Part shown: positions 42,677 to 52,006 of the stretch, piece by piece
Position numbering within the stretch: the stretch's first letter is position 1
How the letters are laid out: every line of letters starts with the position of its first letter
Assembly (NCBI GenBank): GCA_964631835.1
Contig: CAZWAD010000005.1
Coordinates: 62,001 to 126,000, forward strand
Reading direction: 5' to 3'
Source of the DNA: Bog-950 sp964631835
Lineage (GTDB): Bacteria; Bacteroidota; Bacteroidia; Chitinophagales; LD1
DNA: 64,000 bases
The notes under the pieces: model-generated
What the model was told of the DNA's origin: nothing
Databases searched by the model: none
What the model saw: the letters and a program-made list of their open reading frames with translations, nothing else
Made by a program: the position numbers and the translations under genes

Positions 42677-43390
42677 ATGCCGCAAGCCATTGATGAACTT
42701 CTGCAGTTAATTGAGGTGCCCGAAACCAATAAGTCAACTCCCATAAAAGATTCGGAGGCGAGGTTCATTTATGAGTTTGTGAAAAGTAAGAACTTCGAAA
42801 AGACAGCCGAAACAGGCTGCGGCTATGGTAAGTCTGCTGTTTCTATTATGGCGGCCACAGGTAAGCCGCACATTGTTATTGACCCTTTTCAAAGGAATTA
42901 CAGTTACGGTGGAGTAAATAATATAAAAAAAGCAGGTTTCGGACAATTGCTAAATTTCCGGGAAGACTTTTCACACAATGTTTTACCCAAACTGCACGAA
43001 AAGCAAGAAAAATTCGACTTCATTTTTATTGACGGCAATCACCAGTTCGATGGAATTTTGATTGACTTCTATTATACCGATTTATTGCTGGAACAGGGAG
43101 GCTATTTCATGTTTCACGATACCTGGATGCACTCTACCCGGCTCGTAATATCGTTCATTAAAAACAACCGCCCCGATTACAAATGGATTGAATCGCCCCT
43201 GCGCAACATTTGTATCTTTCAAAAATCGGGAACCGATAAGCGGAACGGAATGGAGCATCACGGCTTTTACACTTCAAAGTCGTGGCTCACGCATCAACTT
43301 ATTATGTGGATGAGCGAAGGGGATGAAACTTTCTTAAAAAAACTTGCTTTTAAACTGAAAGGAATTTACACCAGGTTGAAGCCGAAGTAA
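42677..43390 (+). CDS. Class I SAM-dependent methyltransferase
   Basis: 237 residues. Motif I is ETGCGYGKSAVSIM (about 45-58), then HIVIDPF (motif II acidic), FDFIFIDGNHQFD and GGYFMFHDTW. This fits the Methyltransf_24-like group with a conserved DGNH. The substrate is unknown. It is divergent from sufB and converges with the Rrf2 gene, its stop touching the Rrf2 end (1-bp spacing). Confidence 0.85.
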   Translation: MPQAIDELLQLIEVPETNKSTPIKDSEARFIYEFVKSKNFEKTAETGCGYGKSAVSIMAATGKPHIVIDPFQRNYSYGGVNNIKKAGFGQLLNFREDFSHNVLPKLHEKQEKFDFIFIDGNHQFDGILIDFYYTDLLLEQGGYFMFHDTWMHSTRLVISFIKNNRPDYKWIESPLRNICIFQKSGTDKRNGMEHHGFYTSKSWLTHQLIMWMSEGDETFLKKLAFKLKGIYTRLKPK

Positions 43391-43831
43391 TTATTTTTTC
43401 TGCCCCTTCAGTTTCTTCTCTTTCTCAACTACCTCGGCAAAGTTGTTTTCTTTTAAAATAGCAACTGTTTGTTCGCGGATAATTTTAAACACTTCGCGAA
43501 TGGGGCAGGTTTCTTCATCGGTACATTCTTCGCAGGGCTCGTAAAAACGGAAAGCCACGCAGGGAACCAAAGCAATAGCGCCTTCAAACAGGCGGATAAC
43601 ATCGGCCATGTTAATTTCATCAGCAGGCTTTATAAGATAGTAACCACCGCCCTTGCCTTTTTTACTGCCCAGGTAACCGGCTTTACGCAGGTCATTCAAA
43701 ATGGCTTCAAGAAATTTTTTAGGTATGTTTTCTTCTTTTGATATTTCGCTGATTAGGGCGTGTTCTCCTCTCTTTTGTTTCGAGAGATATATCATGGCTT
43801 TTATAGCGTATTTGGCGCGTTTCGTAATCAC
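43391..43831 (-). CDS. Rrf2-family regulator with cysteine cluster
   Basis: 146 residues from a GTG start. Winged-helix Rrf2 fold with KRAKYAIKAMIYLSKQ, ISEISKEENIPKKFLEAILNDLRKAGYLGS and KGKGGGYYLIKPA. Cysteines at 91, 100, 103 and 109 (VPCVAF, EPCEEC, TC) sit where IscR-type sensors ligate an Fe-S cluster, so it may sense Fe-S or redox state. It lies on the same strand and near the suf operon, with a palindrome at sufB. Regulation of suf is likely but unproven. Confidence 0.88.
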   Translation of the reverse strand: MITKRAKYAIKAMIYLSKQKRGEHALISEISKEENIPKKFLEAILNDLRKAGYLGSKKGKGGGYYLIKPADEINMADVIRLFEGAIALVPCVAFRFYEPCEECTDEETCPIREVFKIIREQTVAILKENNFAEVVEKEKKLKGQKK

Positions 43832-43930
43832 GGCTTGAAAATATAAAATCGCGGGAAACAGCCATGCCCGTTTTTTGAACCCTTTTTGACAGACGGTAAA
43901 ATTTTCACAGCCGCCACTCGTCAGCAGATT

Positions 43931-43938
43931 TATATTTG
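43931..43938 (+). promoter_or_regulatory. -7 box upstream of the AIM24-like gene
   Basis: TATATTTG, 27 bp before the ATG at 43966. No convincing -33 TTTG at the usual distance. Confidence 0.45.
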
Positions 43939-43965
43939 CCTTTAACTTTTAGAAACTTAAAACAA

Positions 43966-44769
43966 ATGACAACAAGAACGAACCACGAAATTGACTACCG
44001 GATATTTGGAGAGGAAATGCAATGTGTGGAAATAGAACTCGACCCTCAGGAAACGGTTATTGCCGAAGCGGGGGCATTTATGTACAAAGACCAGCCGGTT
44101 CAGATGCAAACCATTTTTGGCGATGGAAGCAAAGGCGGTGGCGAAGGAATTATGGGTAAACTGCTTGGAGCAGGTAAACGACTGCTTACCGGTGAAAGCT
44201 TGTTCATGACCGCCTTTACCCACCTGGGAAACGGAAAAGCAAAGGTGGCTTTTGCCTCTCCCTATCCCGGTAAAATTATTCCGATGGATTTACAGCAAAT
44301 GGGCGGTAAAATGATTTGCCAGAAAGATGCTTTTCTGTGCGCGGCAAAAGGAGTTAGTGTGGGTATTGATTTTCAAAAACGCCTTGGCACCGGTTTGTTT
44401 GGCGGAGAGGGTTTTATTATGCAAAAGTTGGAGGGAGATGGAATGGCTTTTGTTCACGCGGGCGGGCATATCATTGAAAGGCAATTAGCTCCCGGTGAAA
44501 CACTGCATATTGATACCGGTTGTGTGGTGGCGTACACCAAAGATGTTGACTTTGATGTGCAGATGATTGGAGGCATAAAGAATACGTTGTTTGGCGGAGA
44601 AGGCTTTTTCTTTGCTGTTCTCCGTGGGCCCGGAAAAGTTTGGCTGCAAACGCTTCCGATTTCGCGCTTAGCTTCGCGCATCATCCAATATGCGCCTCCC
44701 GGTGGAAGAAAAGAGGAGGGAAGCATACTGGGAGGCCTCGGGAATATTCTTGATGGCGATGGTTATTAG
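43966..44769 (+). CDS. AIM24/TIGR00266-family protein
   Basis: 267 residues from ATG 43966. A pattern of tandem beta modules: MQCVEIELDPQETVIAEAGAFMYKD, GSKGGGEGIMGKLLGAGKRLLTGESLFMT, GLFGGEGFIMQKLEGDGMAFVHAGG and GIKNTLFGGEGFFFAVLRGPGKVWLQTLP. These are the hallmarks of the mitochondrial-biogenesis AIM24/TIGR00266 family. Role unknown in bacteria. The neighbouring gene starts 32 bp after its stop. Confidence 0.9.
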   Translation: MTTRTNHEIDYRIFGEEMQCVEIELDPQETVIAEAGAFMYKDQPVQMQTIFGDGSKGGGEGIMGKLLGAGKRLLTGESLFMTAFTHLGNGKAKVAFASPYPGKIIPMDLQQMGGKMICQKDAFLCAAKGVSVGIDFQKRLGTGLFGGEGFIMQKLEGDGMAFVHAGGHIIERQLAPGETLHIDTGCVVAYTKDVDFDVQMIGGIKNTLFGGEGFFFAVLRGPGKVWLQTLPISRLASRIIQYAPPGGRKEEGSILGGLGNILDGDGY

Positions 44770-44801
44770 TAACAGGTAAAAGAGTTTTGTCATATTCGCA
44801 T

Positions 44802-45323
44802 ATGGGTTTTGATGCCGCTCAGGTTTTTTCTATTGTGCTTCGCTCTGCTGCAGTTTACCTGTTTATCATTTTTGCTATTCGCTTGTTTGGTAAAAAAGAA
44901 CTGGCTCAGTTGTCGGTTGTTGATTTGGTTTTTATTCTTCTTATCAGCAATGCGGTGCAAACAGCCATGGTAGGAGCCGATACTTCGCTGCCGGGCGGAA
45001 TTGCTGCAGCAACAGGCTTATTTACCATTAATTATATTTTCAAATTCCTGATTCGGAAATTTCCCTCTTTCGGCCGCGTTGTTCAGGGACATGAACTGAT
45101 GCTGGTTTATCATGGAAAAATTCAAACCGATAACCTTGAAAAATCAATGCTTACCCGGGAAGAACTGGAAGAGGCTGTTCGGGAACATGGGGTCGAAAAA
45201 GTTTCTGATGTTGATCTGGCTATACTTGAGGTGGACGGAAATATCAGTGTAATGTCCAAAGGGTTCAGTCATAAAACATCAAGAAAAAAAACAGCTCATA
45301 AATCTGTTTCGAAAAACTTCTAA
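44802..45323 (+). CDS. DUF421 (YetF-like) membrane protein
   Basis: About 173 residues from ATG 44802 (MGFDAAQVFSIVLRS); a TTG five codons upstream is possible. The N-terminal half has about three transmembrane helices: RSAAVYLFIIFAIRLFGKKELAQLSVVDLVFILLISNAVQ. LGKREIAQLSxxD-type sequences are the family signature. The C-terminal soluble part (REELEEAVREHGVEKVSDVDLAILEVDGNISV) forms the YetF-like dimer domain. Function unknown. Confidence 0.85.
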   Translation: MGFDAAQVFSIVLRSAAVYLFIIFAIRLFGKKELAQLSVVDLVFILLISNAVQTAMVGADTSLPGGIAAATGLFTINYIFKFLIRKFPSFGRVVQGHELMLVYHGKIQTDNLEKSMLTREELEEAVREHGVEKVSDVDLAILEVDGNISVMSKGFSHKTSRKKTAHKSVSKNF

Positions 45324-45835
45324 CTCAACCCAAAGAGCTTTTTCAGCTCTTTAGTGTCATGTAACTTTGCACGACCGGCAAGCACTAATCGAAGTTCCCT
45401 CCTTGCCAGGGCAGAATCGTACATCTTTTTTTCTTCTTCTGTTACCGGTGTCAGCGGAATTACTTTTTTGGGTTTGCCGTTACTGTCAAGAGCAACAAAA
45501 GTGTAATAGGCTACATTACATTTGTATCGCGTTTGCGAAGGAAGATTTTCAGCCCATACTTCCGCATACAATTCCATAGAGGTGTTAAATACCCGTGTAA
45601 CTTTTGCGTTAATTGTTACCACATCGCCCAGCTTGATGGGGTTTTCCCAGCTTACGTTGTCAACCGATGCAGTTACCACTACAGCGTTTGCGTGTTTGCC
45701 TCCTGCTATGGCGCAGGCAATATCCATCCAATGCAGTATTTTCCCGCCCCTCAGGTTGCCTAACGCATTAGTATCGTTAGGCAAAACAATTTCGGTCATC
45801 GTTATCATCGAATCTTTCGGGGCTTTTCCTTCCAT
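45320..45835 (-). CDS. Acyl-CoA thioesterase, hotdog fold
   Basis: 171 residues. The hotdog motif is MTEIVLPNDTNALGNLRGGKILHWMDIACAIAGGKHANAVVVTASVDNVSW, typical of the BFIT/YciA acyl-CoA hydrolase group; the Asn and Asp in this segment are the catalytic pair. Hydrolyses acyl-CoAs; exact chain length unknown. It starts 3 bp after the M16-like gene's stop, so the two are co-transcribed. It converges with the DUF421 gene with a 4-bp overlap. Confidence 0.92.
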   Translation of the reverse strand: MEGKAPKDSMITMTEIVLPNDTNALGNLRGGKILHWMDIACAIAGGKHANAVVVTASVDNVSWENPIKLGDVVTINAKVTRVFNTSMELYAEVWAENLPSQTRYKCNVAYYTFVALDSNGKPKKVIPLTPVTEEEKKMYDSALARRELRLVLAGRAKLHDTKELKKLFGLS

Positions 45836-45838
45836 ATT

Positions 45839-47656
45839 TTATTCCTGTTTTTTACCGTAATGAATTTCGTACAGCGAAGATCCTTTACGAAGCTTGTCTA
45901 ATGTTATAGTGCATTTCATGTTGGCGGCTTCCTGTTCTTCATTTTCTGAAGAAAATTTCATACCAGTGCCTGAAAGACGTTCAGAAGAAATGCCGTTTTC
46001 GTAAAGATACTTGGCAATCTTCATCGCTCTCATCATATCGGGCCTAAGGTAACGCCCTTTGATGCCGGTAATAGCAAGCCTGAAATCAGGCAGTGAATCT
46101 ATAAAGGCAAATACCTGTTCGTCCTTAACTTTGTCGAATTCGCCTTCGTCTGAAAATCCGTTGAGTTGCACATTCACCTCAGGGTTGACTGTAAGCCATT
46201 GTAAAAGATTCCGGAGCATAACAGCATTATTTTCTCCCTCTATATCGGTTATGTTTTTGCGGTATGTAAAAACATAGCCGCTCACGCTATCGTTAAGGTT
46301 GGTGAAAGCTGAGTCGAGCTGAAGGCTTTCCCGGTCAGCCTTGCTGATGAGCAAACCGGTGATATAGGGATTGATTTTCAGGTATTCATTCGCAAAACTT
46401 TTTACCTCATCCACTTTCAGGTCGAAGACGCTGTCAGCAAGAGAGCGGAAGTAGGAATTATCTTTAAAAGCTGTGTATAAAGCCACTTTGGCAGGATATT
46501 CTTTTGAACGGAGGATATGGTTGTAGTTTCTTTTAAAAATAAGTTTGCCAGCGTTGAGCATGGTTTCGTTCAGCAAAGTTTTTTCAAGCCGCTGAAGCTC
46601 AGTAATTGCAAACTTGTATGTGGCGTAAAGGTTCTCCTTTCCCGGTTGAAGAATAATGCGGAATATCGCGCTGAAATTATTGGCTTCATACTGAGCTATG
46701 ATTTTTTTGCACCCCATTTTTGCTGCCTTTACTTGTATGAAGTTGTTCCGGTCATTCAGAATTTCGCTGAGGAGGAAAGCGCAATAGCTGGCTTGAACAT
46801 TGCCGGTAGTTCCGGGAAATTGCCAGCAGATTTGAAACTCAGGAGTGGCGGTGGAGTCTTCCTGAATAAACTGTGTATTAAAAACCATCGGGCGCAGATG
46901 AAATATCTTTGTGATGGTTTCGGGGTCAAACTGACTTTTCACCAATGAACTCATAGAATTGGTAAACACCTGCTCTATTATCTGCCAGTTAAAGTTTCCC
47001 GATGAGGTTACAATGGTATTGTTCGGAACATAATATCTTCTCCAAAACAAGTTTGCCGTGGTGGCAGTCATGTTTCTAAACTCTGCCGGGTTTCCGGTTA
47101 AATTAACTTTCTCGAAATCCTGGCGGTAAATTCCTTTAAGCAGTGTTTTTTCAAAAGTAATGCGGGTATTTGCAGATACGGTTTGTAATTCTTCAACCAT
47201 TAATTCTTTCTGCCAGCTTATTTCTTCATCTGTAAAGGGAGTGTTGAAAACAGAATCTCGCATCAGTGAAAAACAGCGTTCAAAGTTATCAGCTGAGGGA
47301 ATAAACCGGAAAATTGCATACTCCGAGGTAAAATTAGCATCGAATGGAGTGTTGCTTAAGGTAAACTGACCGGTATTTTTAACAAGGTATGTAGTAATGC
47401 GCTGCCTGAGCTGCCTGAACACGATATTCGCCAAGCCGCTCAATGAATCGTTTTCATATAAACTGCCTGCTTTTATGAAAAAGTTGATTTCTGTGTTCGG
47501 TGAGTTAGGCAAATACATTGTAATCATGTTCAGCCCGTTGTTAAGTCTGACGAGGTTCAGGCTGTCTGTAAACTGAGTTCTTCTTTGCGCGTGAACATTT
47601 AAGGAAAAAATTAAACCTGCTATCAGGAATGGAACAATTCTTTTTAATCCCGCCAT
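45839..47656 (-). CDS. Degenerate M16 peptidase-like protein fused to an OmpA-like domain
   Basis: 605 residues from ATG 47656, chosen for the signal peptide MAGLKRIVPFLIAGLIFSLNVHA; the frame is open 30 codons further. The part up to about 450 follows the M16 (insulinase/processing peptidase) layout: LVRLNNGLNMI, NTEINFFIKAGSLYENDSLSGLANIV, then the second-repeat WRRYYVPNNTIVTSSGNF. The zinc motif HxxEH is replaced (ANIVFRQ), so it is probably not a peptidase. The C-terminal 110 residues resemble an OmpA domain (VNPEVNVQLNGFSDEGE, RAMKIAKYLYENGISSERLSGTGM), also degenerate. Likely periplasmic scaffold or chaperone. Confidence 0.7.
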   Translation of the reverse strand: MAGLKRIVPFLIAGLIFSLNVHAQRRTQFTDSLNLVRLNNGLNMITMYLPNSPNTEINFFIKAGSLYENDSLSGLANIVFRQLRQRITTYLVKNTGQFTLSNTPFDANFTSEYAIFRFIPSADNFERCFSLMRDSVFNTPFTDEEISWQKELMVEELQTVSANTRITFEKTLLKGIYRQDFEKVNLTGNPAEFRNMTATTANLFWRRYYVPNNTIVTSSGNFNWQIIEQVFTNSMSSLVKSQFDPETITKIFHLRPMVFNTQFIQEDSTATPEFQICWQFPGTTGNVQASYCAFLLSEILNDRNNFIQVKAAKMGCKKIIAQYEANNFSAIFRIILQPGKENLYATYKFAITELQRLEKTLLNETMLNAGKLIFKRNYNHILRSKEYPAKVALYTAFKDNSYFRSLADSVFDLKVDEVKSFANEYLKINPYITGLLISKADRESLQLDSAFTNLNDSVSGYVFTYRKNITDIEGENNAVMLRNLLQWLTVNPEVNVQLNGFSDEGEFDKVKDEQVFAFIDSLPDFRLAITGIKGRYLRPDMMRAMKIAKYLYENGISSERLSGTGMKFSSENEEQEAANMKCTITLDKLRKGSSLYEIHYGKKQE

Positions 47657-47899
47657 AGCGCAAATGTTCAAAATACAATCGGCTCTTTCAAATTTGCGAT
47701 GAATAAAATGTTTGGTGCCCGTTTTTTCGGTTGATGTTCTCATCAAATTAACTGGAAGATATGATTTTACCTCTTCGAATGAGATAAATTTACATCCTTT
47801 CTGCCTGGTATTCTAGTCTTGTTGTTAATTACCCCCAAAGCAGATATTGCTAACATGAACAAAAACTATTGATTGAAAGCAAAGGATTTTTAGTTCTTT

Positions 47900-49165
47900 T
47901 TACTCCCTCATCAAAACCTGAATTGTGTTTCTTGAAATCTGCCGAAGAAGAATATCCTTGTCTTTAGTCAGTTTATCAATAATGCTCTGGTTAAAGTGGC
48001 GGATGGTTAACAGCGTAAGCCTGCTGTTTTGCGTTATGGTAAAATCGCTGCTTAACTCATGAATAATATTCTCAATTTTCTCCTGCTTAAAATCTACAAC
48101 AATCGAAAAGCTGATGGCGGCATTCTGCATCATATTCACCCGCAGCCGGTTATCCGCAAAAGTGCCGAACACCTTGCTTAAATGCTCCTCCGCTATAAAT
48201 GAAAAATCCTTTGCTGAGAAGGAAAGCAAAACCTGTTCGCGCTTATAAATAACAACCGGAGGAAGAAAAATAGTATTCGCGTTAGCGCTGATAACCGAGC
48301 CGCGCTTGTTGTAATTGACAAAACTGCGCACCTCCAATGGAATATTCTTATTCTGAATAGGTTTAATCGTTTTCGGATGAATCACGCTTGCTCCGTAATA
48401 AGTCATCTCAATCGCTTCATGGTATGTCAGTTCACTCAAAAACTGAGCCTCTGGAAATTCCTTTGGGTCAGCGTTCATTACTCCTTCCACATCTTTCCAA
48501 ACCGTCATTCGCGATGCATTCAGCGAATACGCAAAAATAGAAGCTGTATAATCAGAGCCTTCTCTTCCGAGTGTAGTTGAAAACCCTTCCGGTGTGCATC
48601 CCACAAAACCTTGTGTTATTACAAAACCGGTTTTGAATAATTCAGGAACTTTTTTGCTGATGGTTTCTTCTGTCTTTTTAAAATCAACTTTTCCTTCTGT
48701 GTAAGCATAGTCGGTAAACAGAACTTCCTTTACATCCAGCAACGAGTTTTTAAGCCCGAGCGAGTTAGCGTAGTCGCTTACGATAGTAGTGGAAATATAC
48801 TCGCCTGCAGAAACCACCTGGTCATATATGTAATTGTAATTGCGCGATGAATTTTCGTTCAAGAATTTCCGAACGCCATCAATAATTATTTTTACATCAT
48901 CAGTTGCTTTTTTTAACCCACCGTTGCTGTATAAATTTTTAATAATATCCAGATGCTTTTCATAAATCGTATCTAAGTTCTTTTCCCATTCAGGTTTTGA
49001 AGCATAGTATAAGTTAACCACTGTCTCCAACTCATTTGTGGTTTTACCCATTGCTGAAATAACCACAACTTTCTCATTGAAACTGTTTTCTCTAAAGATA
49101 ACAGCAACATTTTTCACTGCCTGTGCATCTTTCACAGATGCACCCCCAAACTTGTACACTTCCAT
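47900..49165 (-). CDS. Aspartate kinase
   Basis: 421 residues. MEVYKFGGASVKDAQ (kinase start with KFGG), VVVISAMGKTTNEL, QVVSAGEYISTTIVSDYANSLG, QGFVGCTPEGFSTTLGREGSDYTASIFA, then MTVWKDVEGVMNADPKEFPEAQFLSELTYHEAIEMTYYGA. ACT-type regulatory repeats follow from about residue 300. Phosphorylates aspartate, the first step of the Asp family, and feeds the hom-metX branch at 22-24 kb. The neighbouring GNAT gene ends 5 bp before this start, probably one transcript. Confidence 0.93.
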   Translation of the reverse strand: MEVYKFGGASVKDAQAVKNVAVIFRENSFNEKVVVISAMGKTTNELETVVNLYYASKPEWEKNLDTIYEKHLDIIKNLYSNGGLKKATDDVKIIIDGVRKFLNENSSRNYNYIYDQVVSAGEYISTTIVSDYANSLGLKNSLLDVKEVLFTDYAYTEGKVDFKKTEETISKKVPELFKTGFVITQGFVGCTPEGFSTTLGREGSDYTASIFAYSLNASRMTVWKDVEGVMNADPKEFPEAQFLSELTYHEAIEMTYYGASVIHPKTIKPIQNKNIPLEVRSFVNYNKRGSVISANANTIFLPPVVIYKREQVLLSFSAKDFSFIAEEHLSKVFGTFADNRLRVNMMQNAAISFSIVVDFKQEKIENIIHELSSDFTITQNSRLTLLTIRHFNQSIIDKLTKDKDILLRQISRNTIQVLMRE

Positions 49166-49170
49166 TATTT

Positions 49171-49671
49171 CTAATTAGCTGATTTACAATACGTGTTCAA
49201 ATACGTGTTTATTTCAGTATCACTCATTTTGCAGGTAATCCATTCTTTGTCAAACTCTGCACCAATTGTTCTGTAAAATTCAATAGCCGGAGTATTCCAA
49301 TCTAGTACCTGCCAGCGTATTTGTGTTACGCCTTTTTCGTTTGCGTCTCTCAAAACTTCGTTCAGCAGTTTCCTCCCTATGCCGAACCTCCGGTAACTTT
49401 CGGTTACAATTAAATCATCCAGGTAAAAAATCCGTCCTTTCCAGGTTGAATATGCGGTGTAGTACAACGCCATGCCTATAATTTCATTGGTATCAGCAGC
49501 CTCTGCAACAAACACTTTATAAATCGGGTTTCTACCGAAGCCATCTTCTCTCAGCTTATCTTCGGTATTAACAACCGCCTCCGGTGCGCGTTCAAACAAG
49601 GCAAGCTCTTTTACCAGTCGGAACATACCCGGTACATCGTTCACATCACCTCTGCGGATAATAAAACTCAT
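49171..49671 (-). CDS. GNAT family acetyltransferase
   Basis: 166 residues. The pattern IFYLDDLIVTESYRRFGIGRKLLNEVLRDANEKG has the acetyl-CoA-binding motif A (Y/Q-R-R-x-G-I-G-R). The end VLDWNTPAIEFYRTIGAEFDKEW is like spermidine/spermine N-acetyltransferase relatives, so a polyamine or small amine substrate is possible. Ends 5 bp before the aspartate kinase start on the same strand. Confidence 0.88.
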   Translation of the reverse strand: MSFIIRRGDVNDVPGMFRLVKELALFERAPEAVVNTEDKLREDGFGRNPIYKVFVAEAADTNEIIGMALYYTAYSTWKGRIFYLDDLIVTESYRRFGIGRKLLNEVLRDANEKGVTQIRWQVLDWNTPAIEFYRTIGAEFDKEWITCKMSDTEINTYLNTYCKSAN

Positions 49672-49742
49672 TGTTCAATTTTGAGGGCTGCAAAGATATT
49701 CTTCGGTTGATATTTTAAAAGAAGGTGTGAAACCCTATTTGA

Positions 49743-49750
49743 TATATTTG
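49743..49750 (+). promoter_or_regulatory. -7 box upstream of fbp
   Basis: TATATTTG, 24 bp before the ATG at 49775; no TTTG at the usual -33 distance. Confidence 0.45.
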
Positions 49751-49774
49751 TTTATCCAGTTATTACTTTTTTAA

Positions 49775-50743
49775 ATGAAAATAGGAACACCAATCTCCCG
49801 ATTTCTTGAAGGCACTACGAATATCGAATTAGCCAAGGTCATCTACTCGCTCGCTGAAGGCTGTAAAATCATCAACGGTTTTGTACGCAATGCAGCTCTT
49901 GCCGATATAACAGGAGCAACAGGTAACACGAACGTACAGGGGGAAGCCGTTCAAAAACTTGATGCGCTTTCCAATCAAATTCTGATGGATTACCTCAAAG
50001 CCAGCGAAACCTGTGCCGGTTATCTTTCAGAAGAAAACGAAGGAATTGTCACCCTGAATGAAAATGGGAAATACACCATTGCTGTTGACCCGCTTGATGG
50101 CTCATCGAATATTGATGTTGCCGCCCCTATAGGAACAATTTTTGCAGTAAACGAAAGAAATAGTTCGGCTGGTGCGGTAACTGAAGCTGATTTCTTACAG
50201 AAAGGCTCGGCAGCGAAAGCTGCCGGGTATTTTATTTATGGCAGTTCAACCATACTCGTTTTAGCAATGGGCAATAGTGTTAATGGATTTACATTAAGTT
50301 CTGCCGATAATCAGTTTCAGCTATCTCACCCTGAAATAAAAATTCCTGATACCGGGAAAATTTATTCTGTAAATCAAGGGAATTATGAAAAGTTTGATGA
50401 CAGTTTGAAAAGCTTTATCTCCTGGTGTACAGATATCGATAAAAATACATCTCGTCCTTTTTCTCTGCGTTATATAGGCTCTATGGTTGGCGATATCCAT
50501 CGCACACTTCTTAAAGGTGGAATTTTCATTTATCCGGCAAACAAAGGAGAGTCTAAGGGAAAACTTCGGTTGCTGTATGAATGTATTCCTATGTCGTTTA
50601 TTGTGGAGCAAGCTGGTGGAAAAGCAACAAATAGCAAGCAGCGGATTCTCGATATTCAACCTGCGGAGTTTCATGAACGCAGCGCTGTTTTCATTGGCTC
50701 CGGCTACCTTGTTGAAAAAGTTCATGAATTCGGAAAGGCATAG
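49775..50743 (+). CDS. fbp: Fructose-1,6-bisphosphatase, class 1
   Basis: 322 residues. The Mg2+ site DPLDGSSNID lies at 105-114 and SEENE at 85-89, as in class 1 enzymes. GNTNVQGEAVQKLD near 51-63 and YIGSMVGDIHRTL, LRLLYEC later are also typical. Gluconeogenic step. Together with the other biosynthetic genes it fits a heterotrophic Bacteroidota. Confidence 0.96.
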   Translation: MKIGTPISRFLEGTTNIELAKVIYSLAEGCKIINGFVRNAALADITGATGNTNVQGEAVQKLDALSNQILMDYLKASETCAGYLSEENEGIVTLNENGKYTIAVDPLDGSSNIDVAAPIGTIFAVNERNSSAGAVTEADFLQKGSAAKAAGYFIYGSSTILVLAMGNSVNGFTLSSADNQFQLSHPEIKIPDTGKIYSVNQGNYEKFDDSLKSFISWCTDIDKNTSRPFSLRYIGSMVGDIHRTLLKGGIFIYPANKGESKGKLRLLYECIPMSFIVEQAGGKATNSKQRILDIQPAEFHERSAVFIGSGYLVEKVHEFGKA

Positions 50744-50752
50744 CAAAACTGA

Positions 50753-51928
50753 ATGAAAAAGAATCTGTTGTTTGCTTTTTTTCTTACCACACAAACACTG
50801 TTTGCGCAAACGTATCCTGTTGCCTTAAACGACACTTTCTCCGTAAATAAAAACAACACTGTTAATCTACCTGTACTTAGTAACGATTTTGATGCAGACG
50901 GAGACTCTTTAACCATTACTCTCTTTCTCCCTCCCGCTAACGGTAGTGCATCTCTTTATGCAAACCAGATTATGTACACACCCCATTTCAATTTTTCAGG
51001 GGGTGATATGCTCAGCTATATAATTTGCGATGCAACAAATCTTTGCGATACAGCAGCAGTTTATATTTCTGTTTTGAATACAAACAATGCACCGGTTGCC
51101 CTTAGCGATAATTATTCAGTAGCTGAAAACTCTTCCATTCTGCTTCCAGTTACCAGCAATGACTTCGACCCGGATGGCGAGGCATTATCTGTGTCTTTAA
51201 TTGTTCTACCTGCTCATGGAACTGCTTCAGTTGTAGGTAATCTGATAAGCTATATGCCTGACTCATTTTACTTTGGTATTGATTCTTTAGTTTATGCAAT
51301 TTGTGACACCGGTAATTTGTGCGACACGGCAACTGTTTACATTTTTATTAACGGCTCTAATAGTTCACCGGTTGCTACCGATGACCAATTTACATTTACA
51401 GATACCCTGCGTTCGGCTTTTTTAGATGTATTGTTTAACGATTCAGACAGTGAGGGGGATTCGCTTTTTGTTTCGAAAGGGATAGACCTAGATAATACAA
51501 ACATTCTCGGCAGTTTAAGTGTTGACTCAGTTACCGGCAGGCTTGTTTTTATCCGCAACGGTCTGTCATGCGGTACAGAGGTTTTCTCATACATAGTTTG
51601 CGATTTCAATTCCTGTGACACTGCTTTGGTTTCGGTTACTATTAATTGCCCTTCCGAAATTTTTCTTACCGAAGGCTTTTCACCAGATGGCGATGGAATA
51701 AATGATAAACTTGTTTTTACCGGGCTTGAATATTTTGCACCGGCATCGCTTAAAGTTTTTAATCGTTACGGGAATATCGTTTATACCAATGAAGACTATA
51801 AAAACGATTGGGATGGAACTTACTCTTTGAATGATAACCACAAACCTCTTCCTGACGGTACATACTTTTATATTCTGCATCTTTTCAATAACCGCAGCTA
51901 CAGAAACTTTCTGGTAATTAACCGGTAG
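50753..51928 (+). CDS. Ig-like repeat protein with T9SS type B C-terminal domain
   Basis: 391 residues; starts 9 bp after fbp. Signal peptide about 1-20 (FAFFLTTQTLFAQ). Three cadherin/Ig-like repeats with calcium-type DxD turns: LNDTFSVNKNNTVNLPVLSNDFDADGDSLTITL, LSDNYSVAENSSILLPVTSNDFDPDGEALSV, and ATDDQFTFTDTLRSAFLDVLFNDSDSEGDSLF. CTD at 300-391: SEIFLTEGFSPDGDGINDKL, FNRYGNIVYTNEDY, NDWDGTYSL, KPLPDGTYFYIL. Short compared with other type B cargo. No PorP/SprF gene is adjacent here. Confidence 0.88.
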   Translation: MKKNLLFAFFLTTQTLFAQTYPVALNDTFSVNKNNTVNLPVLSNDFDADGDSLTITLFLPPANGSASLYANQIMYTPHFNFSGGDMLSYIICDATNLCDTAAVYISVLNTNNAPVALSDNYSVAENSSILLPVTSNDFDPDGEALSVSLIVLPAHGTASVVGNLISYMPDSFYFGIDSLVYAICDTGNLCDTATVYIFINGSNSSPVATDDQFTFTDTLRSAFLDVLFNDSDSEGDSLFVSKGIDLDNTNILGSLSVDSVTGRLVFIRNGLSCGTEVFSYIVCDFNSCDTALVSVTINCPSEIFLTEGFSPDGDGINDKLVFTGLEYFAPASLKVFNRYGNIVYTNEDYKNDWDGTYSLNDNHKPLPDGTYFYILHLFNNRSYRNFLVINR

Positions 51929-52006
51929 ATTTTCAAGTAAAAGGTTAATAAACTGGAGAAAACAACAGGAGTAAACTTTTATGTCTTAATGATTTAGCAA
52001 CTCCTG

